Source: Candidatus Woesearchaeota archaeon CG10_big_fil_rev_8_21_14_0_10_45_16 (GTDB lineage Archaea; Nanobdellota; Nanobdellia; Woesearchaeales; GW2011-AR9). Taken from it: a stretch of DNA of 64,000 bases. Below the pieces are notes generated by a model that saw only the letters and a list, made by a program, of their open reading frames with translations, did no database searches and was not told the origin of the DNA. The first letter of the stretch is position 1. Each line of letters starts with the position of its first letter. Where the stretch lies: contig PCXY01000005.1 in NCBI GenBank assembly GCA_002762785.1, forward strand, positions 62,001 through 126,000, in the 5' to 3' direction. Made by a program: the position numbers and the translations under genes. This document shows, one piece after another, positions 1 through 9,662 of the stretch.

Positions 1-636
1 ACAGAGATCAGCAGGGACAACTTTGAGAACGGAGAGTTTTCAGTGTCAGCCGTCACAGATTATGACGGTCAGCAGACAGAAGTTGTCAAAAGCCTTATCA
101 TCGGAAGGCCGGAAGTGGAAGTTACGTTCTTTGATAAATATTTCATAGCGAACAAGATCAACCAATACACTTTGGACCTGTTAAACCATTGGAACAAAGA
201 GATCCAGAATGTCTACGTTGATGTGGCTGTGAAAAAAGACGACGAGAAGATCGATGAGTTCAGGACGCGTTCAGTTGATATCCCAGGGGAAGTTACCAAG
301 AGGTTAGAGGATTACTTCGATGCTAAAGACAAAAGTCCAGGAGAGTATTCATTTGAGATGGTTGTCAATTTCTGGAACACCTACCGGATGGAAAGCAAAA
401 CTTATACCAGTGAACTGCTGACGGAAGAAGAGTTTAGAGGATTAAGCAGAGAGAAGATTCTGGAATCGGCAGTCAGCGGACAACCGGAAAGCCAGGAACC
501 AAGATCAGGATTCTGGAAGATGGCAGGCATTGTAGCTCTTACGTTGATCCTAGGGTTCTTTTGCATCCTCGGCTTTGGATATCTGAAGCGAAGAAAGAAC
601 GAATATGAAAACGGCCCCAGTAACGATGAGTTTTAG
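1..636 (+). CDS. C-terminal part of a membrane-anchored exported protein (truncated by window edge)
   Basis: The reading frame is open to the first base, so this is the tail of a longer protein; the GTG at 43 is only an internal codon. The visible part looks like one or two beta-rich extracytoplasmic domains. A hydrophobic helix follows (about 25 residues starting near MAGIVALTLIL) and then a short basic tail with KRRK, giving a C-terminal membrane anchor facing the cytoplasm. Several other exported proteins in this window share this plan. I do not recognise the family and propose no function. Confidence 0.7.
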   Translation, partial: TEISRDNFENGEFSVSAVTDYDGQQTEVVKSLIIGRPEVEVTFFDKYFIANKINQYTLDLLNHWNKEIQNVYVDVAVKKDDEKIDEFRTRSVDIPGEVTKRLEDYFDAKDKSPGEYSFEMVVNFWNTYRMESKTYTSELLTEEEFRGLSREKILESAVSGQPESQEPRSGFWKMAGIVALTLILGFFCILGFGYLKRRKNEYENGPSNDEF

Positions 637-708
637 TAGATGAATTTTAGCTGAATTTCAGATGAGTTTTAGAGGATTTTCAGAGGAGTTTTAGCAGACG
701 CATTTTAG
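626..708. repeat. Short degenerate tandem repeat, 11-bp unit
   Basis: Starting inside the last codons of the preceding gene, units of the form ATGAGTTTTAG, AGGATTTTCAG and AGGAGTTTTAG follow each other head to tail. Two longer 14-bp variants interrupt them (637-650 and 695-708). Each unit ends in TAG or CAG after a T-run. It lies between two convergent genes. It could be slipped-strand expansion or part of the 3' processing/termination region. Confidence 0.6.
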
Positions 709-728
709 CTAACTTTACAACCAAGCGA

Positions 729-1838
729 TCAAGACCCAAAGATCTTCTGTAGGAAGCTCTTGATCGGTTTCTCTTCTTTTAACTGAAGGATAAGATCTTT
801 TTGTTTCTTAGTTATCTTTTCCGGCACGGCAATCTTCACTTTTACCAGCTGGTCACCTTTTCCAGAACTATGAAGATGGCGGATGCCTTTCCCTTTCATC
901 CTAAAAGTGGTCTCAGAGGAAGTTCCTGCAGGGATCTTAAAGGTGGCAGTTCCATCTATCGTCGGCACGTCAATCTCGTCGCCAAGAACTGCCTGTGAAA
1001 ATGAGATTGGGATAGTGATGTGAAGATCATCTTCAGATCTCTTGAAATATTTATGTTCTGAGACGTGGACCTGGACATAAAGGTCACCAGCAGGACCGCT
1101 GTTCTCACCGATCTCGCCTTCTCCGGAAACACGCAGGCGCATGTTGTTATCGACACCAGCTGGAATCGAGACTTCAAGTTCTTTCTTTATCCGGATGAAC
1201 CCTTCTCCAGCGCATTCTGAACAGGAATCCCGGGGCAGTTCGCCTTTGCCATGGCAGTAAGGACAAGGTCCGGTCTGTTGAAACAAGCCGAAGGCAGTGC
1301 GCTGGGTCTGCTTTATGTAACCAGAACCATGACAATGATGGCAATTCTCAAAAGAAGTCGCGCCTTTGCCATGACATGTTTTACAATGTTCTAATTTGTT
1401 GAGAGAGATGGTTTTCTCCACCCCTTCAGCAGCTTCTTCCAGCGTAAGAGCCACTTCATACAGCAGGTCTGAACCTCGGCGAGCCCGGCTTCGACCGCGA
1501 GAACCGCCGCCGCCAAAAATCTGGTCGAAGATGTCGCCAAAATCACCGAACGAGCCGGAACGGAACTGGGACATGACATCAGAAAAATCAAAACCCTGCT
1601 GACCGCCCTCAAATGAAGAAGAGCCAAACTGATCGTATTGTCTGCGTTTCTTCTCATCCCCCAGCACCGCAGCAGCAGCGCTGATCTCTTTGAACTTTTC
1701 TTCATACTCCTGCTTCTTATCTTCAGGAGCGCGGTCGGGATGATATTTAAGAGCAAGCTTCTTGTACGCTTTCTTGATGTCCTCTTTGGTGGAATTTTTA
1801 GAGACACCAAGAAGTTCGTAATAATCTTTGTCTGCCAT
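729..1838 (-). CDS. dnaJ: Chaperone protein DnaJ
   Basis: Type I Hsp40 co-chaperone that stimulates DnaK ATPase and delivers unfolded substrates. The J domain is at the N-terminus with HPD at residues 33-35. A Gly/Phe-rich stretch follows (about 75-125), then four CxxCxGxG-type zinc repeats ([32 protein letters not shown]) and the C-terminal beta domains. At 369 aa the length is normal. It is last in a minus-strand cluster grpE-dnaK-HD gene-dnaJ. Archaeal DnaK systems are generally regarded as acquired from bacteria. Confidence 0.97.
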   Translation of the reverse strand: MADKDYYELLGVSKNSTKEDIKKAYKKLALKYHPDRAPEDKKQEYEEKFKEISAAAAVLGDEKKRRQYDQFGSSSFEGGQQGFDFSDVMSQFRSGSFGDFGDIFDQIFGGGGSRGRSRARRGSDLLYEVALTLEEAAEGVEKTISLNKLEHCKTCHGKGATSFENCHHCHGSGYIKQTQRTAFGLFQQTGPCPYCHGKGELPRDSCSECAGEGFIRIKKELEVSIPAGVDNNMRLRVSGEGEIGENSGPAGDLYVQVHVSEHKYFKRSEDDLHITIPISFSQAVLGDEIDVPTIDGTATFKIPAGTSSETTFRMKGKGIRHLHSSGKGDQLVKVKIAVPEKITKKQKDLILQLKEEKPIKSFLQKIFGS

Positions 1839-1870
1839 ATCGATACCTTTATTTGATTTTTATTTGACTT

Positions 1871-2536
1871 TTATTTGATTTCTACCCCTTCTGCTTTGCT
1901 GTTCTTTACGTTCTGTGGGCTTGGCTGGTCTAATAGTTCTTCCATCTTATCACCCAGATCATTTGGTTGGTAACCTAGCGATACAAAGATCTCTTTCTCA
2001 AATTGTTTCATGCCAGCGATCTCCTCAACGCGCTCAGCGATACAGTGATATACTTCCTCAATATATGCGACGCGATCTTCAAAAGGGATAATGATGTTGC
2101 GCAATACTCTCCAATCACAGTAATGCACTAGCTCCTCTTCGGGAGTCCGGTCTTTAACCTGAGGATCACTGGTCCTCTTCAACGAAACAGCTAGCCCAGG
2201 ATAAGAATCTTTGAACACTTCAAAGGCGATCTCGCCTTCATACATCCCTTGATATTTAGCCCGCAGCTCTTTCCAAGCTTCAATTTCGGCAGGAGTTGCT
2301 TGATAACTATGATATTTAGACGGTTTCAGCTCTTTAAGAGCAGCAGCTTTGAAGAGATCATGCAGGAGACTTAAGACCCTCACTTGTTCTATGTTAAGAG
2401 TATGGCCTTTCTTGTTCAACTCTGCAGCCAGAAAGAGGGATACTTCCTGTACTTTAAGACAATGCTGAAAGATGTTTCTAGGAACAACGTATTTCTCAAA
2501 ATAATCCAGACATTGTTGTTGGGTAGGGAGGTTCAT
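1871..2536 (-). CDS. HD-domain protein (predicted metal-dependent phosphohydrolase)
   Basis: 221 aa. The HD-superfamily signature is readable: an early His (IFQHCLKV), the paired His-Asp (LLHDLFKAA) and a later Asp (HYCDWRV), which together would bind divalent metal. Proteins of this type hydrolyse nucleotides or phosphate esters; the substrate cannot be told from sequence. The gene sits between dnaK (44 bp upstream) and dnaJ (32 bp downstream) on the same strand, so it is probably co-transcribed with the chaperones. That position inside a dnaK-dnaJ pair is unusual. The C-terminal 30 residues are low-complexity. Confidence 0.8.
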   Translation of the reverse strand: MNLPTQQQCLDYFEKYVVPRNIFQHCLKVQEVSLFLAAELNKKGHTLNIEQVRVLSLLHDLFKAAALKELKPSKYHSYQATPAEIEAWKELRAKYQGMYEGEIAFEVFKDSYPGLAVSLKRTSDPQVKDRTPEEELVHYCDWRVLRNIIIPFEDRVAYIEEVYHCIAERVEEIAGMKQFEKEIFVSLGYQPNDLGDKMEELLDQPSPQNVKNSKAEGVEIK

Positions 2537-2580
2537 GATCTTTATCCGATGGCGACAAAAAGAAAGGAATAAAAAACTTC

Positions 2581-4467
2581 CTATTCTTTTTTCTTCTCTT
2601 TGAACTCAGCATCGACAATGCTGTCGTCGTCAGGTTGACCACTTTTGCTTTTCTCACCACTCTTGCCCTTGCTACCAGCATCCTGCTTGGTAGACTCGGC
2701 TTGAGCAGCTTCCTGATACATCTTGGCACCGATCTCCTGGACCACTTTGTTCAAAGATTCAATCTCTCTGTTGATAGTATCCGGATCGCCGTCCTTACGG
2801 GCTTCTTCAACTTTTTTCAGGCCGTCTTCGATGTTCTTCTTGGTCTTCTCGTCAATCTTGTCCTTGAACTCTTCCAGAACTTTCTTGGTCTGGTAGACGA
2901 CCGCTTCAGCGTTGTTCTCCGCTTCGACTTTAGCTTTCCGTTTCTCATCGTCAGCAGCGTTCTTCTCGGCTTCTTGTTTCATCTTCTCAACCTCGTCTTT
3001 ATTGAGGGTGCTGGAGCCAGTGATCTTGATCTTCTGCTCTGTTCCGGTGCCTTTGTCTTTAGCGCCAACGTTAAGGATACCATTGGCATCAATGTCAAAC
3101 GTTACTTCTATCTGCGGCACTCCACGGGGCGCCGGCGGGATACCGACCAGGTCAAATTGACCTAGAACTTTGTTGTCAGCAAACATGGAACGTTCTCCCT
3201 GGGCGATGCGGATGGTAACGGCCGGCTGATTATCGGCAGCGGTCGAGAACACCTGCGATTTTTTCGTCGGGATGGTGGTGTTCCTCTCGATCAGTTTGGT
3301 GAAGACACCGCCAAGGGTTTCTATACCAAGGCTGAGAGGTGTCACGTCAAGCAGCAGAACATCTTTGATGTCTCCCGCCATGACGCCAGCCTGGATAGCG
3401 GCCCCGACAGCTACTGCTTCATCAGGATTGACAGACTTGTCGCCTTCTTTACCAGTTATCTTCCGAACAAGATCCTGCACAGCCGGAATCCTGGTAGAAC
3501 CGCCGACAAAGATGACTTTATCGATCTTATCTGCCGTCAGATCTGCATCTTTCAAAGATTGCCTTACTGGTGTTTCCAATCTCTTCAGGATAGTAGCGAT
3601 AAGTTCCTCAAACTTGGCCCGAGTCAGTTCGTCTTTGATATGTTTTGGCCCGTTCTGGTCAGCAGTGATGAAAGGGATGCTTATCTCCACTTTAGCTTTA
3701 CTAGATAGTTCGATCTTGGCTTTTTCTGCCGCTTCTTTAAGACGCTGCATGGCCGTAGCATCATTGTTAAGATCGATGCCAGTGGATTTCTTGAACGTGT
3801 CTATAAGGTGATCCATGATCACTTCATCGACATCATCTCCACCAAGCATATTATCACCGCTGGTAGATTTGACTTCAAAGACGCCGTCTCCCAGCTCTAG
3901 GATAGAAACATCAAAAGTACCTCCGCCAAAGTCGAAGACAAGAACAGTATGTTCTTTTTCCTGTCTGTCCAGACCATATGCTAATGAGGCTGCTGTCGGT
4001 TCGTTGATGATCCTGAGAACATTCAAGCCAGCAATCTCGCCGGCAGCTTTAGTAGCCTGTCTCTGTGAATCGTTAAAATAAGCTGGGACAGTAATAACTG
4101 CATTCTTGACCGGCTGACCCAGATACGCTTCAGCATCTCTCTTCAATTTTTGCAGGATCATGGCTGAGACTTGCTCAGGAGTATATTCCTTGCCGTCAAT
4201 CTCAACCTTCTCAGAAGTCCCCATCTTTCGCTTGATGGACCTTATAGTGTGAGATGGATCGACGATAGCCTGGTTTCTAGCCACTTGACCGACGATGATC
4301 TCCTCATCTTTGATATGGACGACGCTGGGCGTAGTCCTGGTTCCTTCAGAGTTTGTTATGATAGTCGGCTTGCCGCCTTCAAGGACCGCTATCGCTGAGA
4401 AAGTTGTTCCCAGGTCGATCCCGATAGTTGCTCCGCTCACTTTAGTATCTGGTTTTTTTTCTGTCAT
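2581..4467 (-). CDS. dnaK: Chaperone protein DnaK (Hsp70)
   Basis: 628-residue Hsp70. The nucleotide-binding domain opens with the phosphate-1 motif IGIDLGTT (residues 15-22) and carries the DFGGGTFD and VGGSTRIP signatures. The substrate-binding domain contains [14 protein letters not shown]. The C-terminal lid is Lys/Glu/Asp-rich and ends in a [10 protein letters not shown]-type tail typical of bacterial DnaK. It follows grpE with a 2-bp gap, indicating one transcript and coupled translation. It works in the cytoplasm with GrpE and DnaJ in ATP-driven protein folding. Confidence 0.98.
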   Translation of the reverse strand: MTEKKPDTKVSGATIGIDLGTTFSAIAVLEGGKPTIITNSEGTRTTPSVVHIKDEEIIVGQVARNQAIVDPSHTIRSIKRKMGTSEKVEIDGKEYTPEQVSAMILQKLKRDAEAYLGQPVKNAVITVPAYFNDSQRQATKAAGEIAGLNVLRIINEPTAASLAYGLDRQEKEHTVLVFDFGGGTFDVSILELGDGVFEVKSTSGDNMLGGDDVDEVIMDHLIDTFKKSTGIDLNNDATAMQRLKEAAEKAKIELSSKAKVEISIPFITADQNGPKHIKDELTRAKFEELIATILKRLETPVRQSLKDADLTADKIDKVIFVGGSTRIPAVQDLVRKITGKEGDKSVNPDEAVAVGAAIQAGVMAGDIKDVLLLDVTPLSLGIETLGGVFTKLIERNTTIPTKKSQVFSTAADNQPAVTIRIAQGERSMFADNKVLGQFDLVGIPPAPRGVPQIEVTFDIDANGILNVGAKDKGTGTEQKIKITGSSTLNKDEVEKMKQEAEKNAADDEKRKAKVEAENNAEAVVYQTKKVLEEFKDKIDEKTKKNIEDGLKKVEEARKDGDPDTINREIESLNKVVQEIGAKMYQEAAQAESTKQDAGSKGKSGEKSKSGQPDDDSIVDAEFKEKKKE

Positions 4468-4469
4468 TT

Positions 4470-5081
4470 TTATTTTCCTCCATCATTGGTAGTATCTTTA
4501 ATCTCTTTCTCTGATCTGCTAATTTTTCCTGAACTGATCTTAACCCTGGCTGGCCTCAAAGTAACGCCATACATCTGATAGCCATCCTGCAGCACTTCCA
4601 AGACAGTGTTTTCAGGCTGTTCTGACCCCACTTTAAGCAATGCTTCATGCTTTCGAGGATCAAAAGGCTGACCGGCTGCCTCGATGATCATCACATTGTT
4701 ATCTGCCAACAGTTTCATCAACTGCGCATGGATCAGTTCGACGCCTTGGACAAAGTCGCTGCTTTTGATAGCAGGATCGATATTCTTCAAAGCCAGCGTA
4801 AAGTTATCGACGATCGGCAGCAGCTGGGCAAGAATGTTTCGAGACGCCATCTGTTTCATTTCGTCCAGACGTTTCTCGGTCTGCTTTCGGTAATTCTCAA
4901 AGTTAGCCTGGGTCCGCTGCAATAAGTCAGTGATCTCGGCAACTTTGTCAACAACCCCATCAACAGTCGTGCCTGACTGCGTTTTGATATCCTCAACAAC
5001 CTCTGCCTCTTTCTTTTTGGAAGCAAGGTGGGCCTTTTCCTGGTTTCCCAGATTATCCTGTGGTTCAGTGTGTTTTGTCAT
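4470..5081 (-). CDS. grpE: Nucleotide exchange factor GrpE
   Basis: 203 aa. The N-terminal charged region and long helix (about residues 40-85) are typical of the GrpE dimer stalk. A compact beta-wing domain follows, with the family motif [18 protein letters not shown]. GrpE releases ADP from DnaK. It is the first gene of the chaperone cluster. A TATA-like sequence on the minus strand (5124-5133) would start transcription about 20 nt before the ATG. Confidence 0.96.
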   Translation of the reverse strand: MTKHTEPQDNLGNQEKAHLASKKKEAEVVEDIKTQSGTTVDGVVDKVAEITDLLQRTQANFENYRKQTEKRLDEMKQMASRNILAQLLPIVDNFTLALKNIDPAIKSSDFVQGVELIHAQLMKLLADNNVMIIEAAGQPFDPRKHEALLKVGSEQPENTVLEVLQDGYQMYGVTLRPARVKISSGKISRSEKEIKDTTNDGGK

Positions 5082-5123
5082 TTTGTAGGTTTTAACTCGA
5101 CTTTGTAGAGCTTACACCAACAA

Positions 5124-5154
5124 GTATATAAATTTTTCGGGAAACCTTTAAAAT
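5124..5154. promoter_or_regulatory. Divergent promoter between grpE and the HTH regulator
   Basis: On the minus strand AATTTATATA (5124-5133) lies about 48 nt from the grpE start. On the plus strand CTTTAAAAT (5146-5154) is centred 26 nt before the regulator ATG at 5176, the spacing of a leaderless archaeal transcript. The two boxes are about 20 bp apart, so a protein bound here could affect both directions. I found no convincing palindromic operator. Confidence 0.55.
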
Positions 5155-5175
5155 CTCCAGCAACATTACCAACCC

Positions 5176-5571
5176 ATGACCCAGAAATTTATCCTTATCA
5201 AAGTGCGCAAGGCAGCTAACCCTAATGTCAATGAGGAACTGCAATGGCTGGGAAATTCCCTGGGATTATTCAACCTTAGGGATAAGGACAGCAGTTGTTT
5301 CAGGGTCTTCATCACTTTTGTTAGGAATGCCAAGACCAATACGGCCCTTAGTTCTGATGAGATCGCCGAAAAGCTGAGGTTAAGCCGAGCCACAGTGATC
5401 CACCATCTTGATAAGCTGATGGACGCAGGCATCGTCGTAAAAGACAGACAACGCTACATCCTCAGAGAAAATTCTTTACAGACATTGGTAAAGGATTTGC
5501 AGCAAGACATGGAAGCTTTTTTCTCAGAACTCAGAGAAGTTGCTAAAGAGATCGATGAGCAGTTAGGCTGA
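5176..5571 (+). CDS. Winged-helix transcriptional regulator (ArsR-like), divergent from chaperone operon
   Basis: 131 aa. A winged helix-turn-helix is readable around residues 55-100: SSDEIAEKLRLSRATVIHHL is a classical helix-turn-helix, followed by KLMDAGIV and a wing ending in RYILRE. The last 30 residues form an amphipathic helix suited to dimerisation. Its position, divergent from grpE-dnaK-dnaJ with overlapping promoters, suggests it controls the chaperones or itself. Known archaeal heat-shock repressors such as Phr are also ArsR-like, but I cannot establish orthology. Confidence 0.8.
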   Translation: MTQKFILIKVRKAANPNVNEELQWLGNSLGLFNLRDKDSSCFRVFITFVRNAKTNTALSSDEIAEKLRLSRATVIHHLDKLMDAGIVVKDRQRYILRENSLQTLVKDLQQDMEAFFSELREVAKEIDEQLG

Positions 5572-5622
5572 TCTTCTAAAAGGGAAAGTATTTATAGGCT
5601 GATTTATTCATATTCTTTGTAG

Positions 5623-6531
5623 ATGGACAGACAAAAAAGAGGGATACTTGTAGCGGTAGTTGTACTGCTCGTTCTTTCATTAGTTCAGGTTACGACTATG
5701 TTCACTTTAACTGGAAAAGCCACCGCCACCAGAGGAAGCGTCAGCCTCAATTATCAGTTCCCCACACCTTCGGTTGTGCTTATCGCACCTGCAAATAATT
5801 TCACGGTAGAAACTGGAGAAGATAACTCAACCATCACTTTTGTCTGCAAAGCAGGACACGTCACTACCCTTTTCAACCTGTCTTTGTATCTTAGCAACTC
5901 CACAAGAGGCAGTTTCGCCATCAACCAGACGACCAATACCTCTGCCAAGAATGTTTCAGCTTTCTGGACCTTAGTATTAGAACGAGGCAACTACACCTGG
6001 AGCTGCCAAACATCCGATAACCGGACATACCCCTTCGCAGCAAACAGAAGCTTGACCATAAAATCACCGAACGCTGCGGTCGAAGTTGTACAAGGCGACG
6101 GAGGGGGAACAACGATTATCGGCGGCGGCGGCACTCGTACGTTTAGGACCACTATCGAGAAGAATGCGACGTGTCCGCAGGAGACGATCTGCTTCGCCTG
6201 GAGTGAGTGCCGCATAGATGGAGCTCAAACAAGAGACTGTGTCCTGGTCCATGATGATTGTTCCGTCACCAAGTTCTCAGAAAAGAAAGAATGTAGGGCT
6301 ACACCGTTGGAGAGACAGGTTCCCGGAGAGATTGAAAGGAGACAGGTTGAGCAGGCTCTAGAACAGATTGTCGAAAAGGGAGCCGATTTCATTCAAAGCA
6401 AGAGAACCACCGCATTTACAGCAGCCATCCTGCTATTAGCGTTCATAGTCTTTGTGATTATAAAAACTTCAGGACATAAAGAGGCTGCAACAGTTGCAAC
6501 AGAGGTCACAAAAACCAAAAAGAAAAGATGA
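5623..6531 (+). CDS. Exported protein with two terminal membrane helices and TSP1-like Cys motif
   Basis: 302 aa. Residues 8-27 form a signal/anchor helix and a second helix lies near residues 264-284 before a basic KKKR end, so most of the chain is extracytoplasmic. It contains an Ig-like beta region rich in NxS/T sites. A Gly-rich linker (GDGGGTTIIGGGGT) follows, then a Cys cluster with a thrombospondin-1-like core (CFAWSECRIDGAQTRDC). TATTTATAG sits about 28 nt before the ATG, so the transcript is probably leaderless. The function is unknown; a surface adhesion role would be a guess. Confidence 0.75.
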   Translation: MDRQKRGILVAVVVLLVLSLVQVTTMFTLTGKATATRGSVSLNYQFPTPSVVLIAPANNFTVETGEDNSTITFVCKAGHVTTLFNLSLYLSNSTRGSFAINQTTNTSAKNVSAFWTLVLERGNYTWSCQTSDNRTYPFAANRSLTIKSPNAAVEVVQGDGGGTTIIGGGGTRTFRTTIEKNATCPQETICFAWSECRIDGAQTRDCVLVHDDCSVTKFSEKKECRATPLERQVPGEIERRQVEQALEQIVEKGADFIQSKRTTAFTAAILLLAFIVFVIIKTSGHKEAATVATEVTKTKKKR

Positions 6532-6583
6532 TTACCACAATTTAATTTTACTACACTCGGCGATAGTAGGTCGATACCCTAGA

Positions 6584-6850
6584 TCATTTCGCCAAAGCCT
6601 TCTTGATTCCGGCAGGGTCATAGCCGACGATGATCTTCTTGCCGATCTCGACCACCGGAACGCCCATCTGGCCGGACTTTTCGATCATGGCATCTCTGGC
6701 TTTTTCATCAGAAGCGACGTTCAGTTCCTTAAAAGGGATCTTGTTCTCCTTCAGAAACTCTTTAGTCTTCTTACACCACGGACAGGTCGGAGTAGTGTAT
6801 ACTTTTACAGTTGTCATAGAACCAGCAGTCTTTTTTGTCGTTTTAGCCAT
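6584..6850 (-). CDS. Glutaredoxin-like dithiol protein
   Basis: 88 aa thioredoxin-fold protein with CPWC at residues 23-26 and the cis-Pro region GVPVVEIG. The first 11 residues are a basic extension; an internal Met at position 12 (MTTVKVYTT) could be the real start. It is the first of several thiol proteins in a 3.4-kb block with two VKOR homologues and a CcdA-like protein. It probably acts as a cytoplasmic disulfide reductant, with thioredoxin reductase or glutathione as electron source unknown. Confidence 0.88.
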   Translation of the reverse strand: MAKTTKKTAGSMTTVKVYTTPTCPWCKKTKEFLKENKIPFKELNVASDEKARDAMIEKSGQMGVPVVEIGKKIIVGYDPAGIKKALAK

Positions 6851-6961
6851 GGTATCACCTTAGTATTAGTGATCTATGTAACTTCTTTCATTTAAATTTC
6901 TTTTGTTTTGATGTGCTAAAAAGAAGAAAAATTTAATAGTGGGCGTGGTTCTGAGCTCCAG

Positions 6962-7387
6962 ATGAAACTTCAGAATCGGGCAACGATCTTGTACATCATC
7001 CAGCTCATCAGCGTACTGGGACTGGTGACATCGCTGTATCTTACCAATGCCCATCTTACCGGTGGTTCTACTGCCTGTGACATTTCCCCGACAGTATCCT
7101 GTTCTTTTGTGAATACAAGCACGTTTTCTGAGATCTTCGGCATTCCGGTGGCTCTGCTGGGAATGGTCTGGTTCGTGGTGTTATCATATCTGGGTTTCAA
7201 GTATTTCTGGAAGCCAAAGCAGTATGTAAAGTGGCTATTCTGGTGGTCGATCGTAGGGATACTTTCGGTAGTCTATCTAATTTGGGCGGAGATTATCCTA
7301 GGCGCGATCTGCCTGTACTGCACTTTCGTGCATGTGCTGGTGCTAATCACGTTTGGGTTAGTGCTGTATCTGAGGAAGAAGAGGTAA
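6962..7387 (+). CDS. VKOR-family disulfide-generating membrane protein
   Basis: 141 aa with four or five predicted membrane helices. The vitamin K epoxide reductase signature is complete: a loop Cys pair (C39, C47 in CDISPTVSC), the conserved Ser/Asn region after it, and the redox-active CLYC (C117, C120). VKOR passes electrons from an exported thioredoxin partner to quinone and so makes disulfides outside the membrane. This copy has no fused thioredoxin domain and may use the separate partner encoded 1.1 kb downstream or near 63 kb. Confidence 0.93.
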   Translation: MKLQNRATILYIIQLISVLGLVTSLYLTNAHLTGGSTACDISPTVSCSFVNTSTFSEIFGIPVALLGMVWFVVLSYLGFKYFWKPKQYVKWLFWWSIVGILSVVYLIWAEIILGAICLYCTFVHVLVLITFGLVLYLRKKR

Positions 7388-7389
7388 GA

Positions 7390-8001
7390 CTATTCAATAA
7401 CGATCACTTCGCCATCACGCAAAGTCTTGAAGGGAATCTTATTTTTCTTACAGAATTCAACTTCTTTGTCAATGTCTGCTGATTCAGGGTGATCTGATCG
7501 GTAATGGGGCAGGATGATATAATCAAGCATCCCTAAACCTTCCCAAACTGTTTCTTTAGATTCTTTGTAAGGCATTACAGAAGGATCATCAACCTGCTGA
7601 AGCGCTTCTAAGCTCGGAGCAAGAACACAGATGCCTGCGCTATAGCCACCGTACAAGAAGTCTTTGTTATTAAGATTCTTGATGATCTTATCAAAACCAG
7701 ATAATTTCATCGCCTGGCGGAGGACAAAAGTATTGCCGCCCCTCACCCAGACACCACCGAGAGTATCGATCTTCTCTTTCAGCCGCTGCTTCTTGCCGAA
7801 GTAATCTTTAAGATCCAGAATTTCCACGTCCAGACCGAGACTGGATAATTCTTTCAGGTTCTTCTCGTTGCTCGCTTTTCTCTCCCCAGGCTTAACGTGA
7901 TCTAAAGCATTAAGGATAAGACCTATTTTTCTGCCGCGAGCCAGTCTCTTCAGCTCCCCTGCTTTTTTTCCAATCCCATAGGAGGATAAGTAAAATTTCA
8001 T
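7390..8001 (-). CDS. Peptidase E-like protein (family S51)
   Basis: 203 aa. The nucleophile elbow GGYSAG (Ser121) and the segment VWVRGGNTF before it are characteristic of the S51 dipeptidase E/cyanophycinase family. The region LPHYRSDHPES carries a His in the place expected for the family. Peptidase E cleaves Asp-X dipeptides in the cytoplasm. It converges on the VKOR gene with a 2-bp gap and interrupts an otherwise plus-strand redox block, so no functional link is implied. Confidence 0.85.
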   Translation of the reverse strand: MKFYLSSYGIGKKAGELKRLARGRKIGLILNALDHVKPGERKASNEKNLKELSSLGLDVEILDLKDYFGKKQRLKEKIDTLGGVWVRGGNTFVLRQAMKLSGFDKIIKNLNNKDFLYGGYSAGICVLAPSLEALQQVDDPSVMPYKESKETVWEGLGMLDYIILPHYRSDHPESADIDKEVEFCKKNKIPFKTLRDGEVIVIE

Positions 8002-8112
8002 GATAACAAGAGATAACGATAGATTTTATTAAATCTTTGTATCGATGGAGACAATATCCAACGCACAATATTTATATAAGATAAATATCTCTCTCTTTAA
8101 AAGAGGTCCCAG

Positions 8113-8940
8113 ATGAAGAAAAACTCTATTCTGACAGCGATCATCATCCTAAGCATCGTCGGGCTAGCAGTATCAGGCTATCTCATCGAGAACCATTATG
8201 CTTCACCTACACAAGGATCTGTCTGCGACCTGGGTGAGACTATCTCCTGTTCACTGGTCAACACCAGCGTCTTTTCAGAAATCTTCCACGTTCCCGTGGC
8301 TTTGTTCGGCGCCATCTGGTTCTTCATCCTCTTAGGATTAAGCTGGAAAGGCAGAGGAAAGAGTCCGGCGTATGTGACAGCCATCTTATGGTGGAACATC
8401 CTCGGCATCCTATCTGTCATCTATCTGATCAGCGCGGAAATCATCTTGCAATCAATCTGTCCATTTTGCACGATTGTTCATGTTATCGTATTAACCACGT
8501 TGACTTTATCCATCCTACTTTACAAAGATCAAAAAAAGAAGGTGTCGCTCGAAAAGACCATAGAATCATTAAAAACATGGGTCGGTCTGATCCTGATCCT
8601 CAATCTTCTGCCTTTATTGTTCTTTAATATCTCCTTCAGTCCAGACGAAAACCACGATGCTCTGGCAAAATGCCTCACAGAGAAAGGCGTAGTGATGTAC
8701 GGCTCGTTCCGTTGCGGAGTCTGCGCCAAGACCAGGGAGATGTTCGGTGAGTCTTTCCAATACGTGAAAGAGATCGAATGTCATCCGCAGGGAGAAGATT
8801 CAGAGACAGAATTATGCTTAAGCAAGAATATTGAAGGAACGCCGACCTGGGTCCTGGAGATAGACGGCGTTGAGCAGAAGAGATACGCCGGTTTCCTGAC
8901 CATCGATGAACTGAAAGATTTTTCGGGGTGTACTGAATAA
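8113..8940 (+). CDS. VKOR-thioredoxin fusion protein
   Basis: 275 aa. The N-terminal VKOR domain has C38/C46 (CDLGETISC) and the active pair C116/C119 (CPFC) among four or five helices. After another helix (about 158-172) comes an extracytoplasmic thioredoxin-like domain with CGVC at residues 201-204. Such fusions carry both the disulfide donor and its oxidase in one chain. GAGGT precedes the ATG. The stop overlaps the next ATG by one base (TAATG), so translation with the CcdA-like gene is coupled. It resembles the 6962 gene strongly, suggesting a local duplication. Confidence 0.93.
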   Translation: MKKNSILTAIIILSIVGLAVSGYLIENHYASPTQGSVCDLGETISCSLVNTSVFSEIFHVPVALFGAIWFFILLGLSWKGRGKSPAYVTAILWWNILGILSVIYLISAEIILQSICPFCTIVHVIVLTTLTLSILLYKDQKKKVSLEKTIESLKTWVGLILILNLLPLLFFNISFSPDENHDALAKCLTEKGVVMYGSFRCGVCAKTREMFGESFQYVKEIECHPQGEDSETELCLSKNIEGTPTWVLEIDGVEQKRYAGFLTIDELKDFSGCTE

Positions 8941-9653
8941 TGGTCTTCCCAGAGGGATTGACCTTGCCGATCCTGGTCCTGGCAGCGCTAGCAGACAGCA
9001 TAAATCCTTGTGTCTTCGGGGTTCTGATATTCTTGATAGCATTCATGACCAAGATGTATAAGAAACCATCTCGGATGCTGTTAGGAGGTTTTCTCTATAC
9101 GTTGGTGGTCTACCTCTCTTATTTCTTTTTGGGATTAGGTTTCCTCAAGATCACCGTCTCGTTCAACGTGTCGCAGACAGTCTACTGGGTAGCGGCGCTG
9201 ATAGCAATCTTTGCCGGCATCCTGGAAATCAAAGACTTCTTCTGGTACGGCCGAGGATTGACGCTGAAGATGATCCCTGGTGCTGAGAAACGCATCAAGA
9301 TGTATACCAAAAAAATCAAGAAGGCTCATGAGAAAAGCGTCTCGCTCAGCTACCTGGCAGCTGCGGCGTTGGGCTTCTTTGTAGTGCTGGTCGAACTGCC
9401 TTGCACCGGAGCGCCATATCTAGCCGTATTGGCTTTGATCGGACATGGCAATTACGCCCAAGGCGTGCCATTATTGTTGTTGTACAATTTTATCTTTATC
9501 CTGCCGTTGTTTGTGATCATCGGTATCGCTTACTTTGGCAAGTCTTCCAAAAAGCTGGAGGGATGGCGTAAGGAGCACCGAGGATTGATGCGGTTAGGCA
9601 TCGGATCATTCTTGATAGCTCTAGGAGCATACATGTTATATACAATATTATGA
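8940..9653 (+). CDS. CcdA/DsbD-like transmembrane thiol electron carrier
   Basis: 237 aa, about six membrane helices. The two conserved Cys motifs are present: INPC near residue 24 and LPCTGAPY near residue 155. CcdA/DsbD proteins move reducing equivalents from cytoplasmic thioredoxin across the membrane to exported thiol proteins. Its coupling to VKOR-Trx by a one-base overlap pairs an oxidising and a reducing pathway in one transcript. The charged cytoplasmic loop around residues 115-133 is rich in Lys. Confidence 0.9.
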   Translation: MVFPEGLTLPILVLAALADSINPCVFGVLIFLIAFMTKMYKKPSRMLLGGFLYTLVVYLSYFFLGLGFLKITVSFNVSQTVYWVAALIAIFAGILEIKDFFWYGRGLTLKMIPGAEKRIKMYTKKIKKAHEKSVSLSYLAAAALGFFVVLVELPCTGAPYLAVLALIGHGNYAQGVPLLLLYNFIFILPLFVIIGIAYFGKSSKKLEGWRKEHRGLMRLGIGSFLIALGAYMLYTIL

Positions 9654-9662
9654 GGTGAAACT

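Noticed and set aside
2635-4492. Plus-strand frames opposite dnaK, up to 179 codons
   Set aside because: Antisense shadows of a highly conserved gene; translated text is Ser/Leu/Phe-rich without motifs and lacks ribosome sites.
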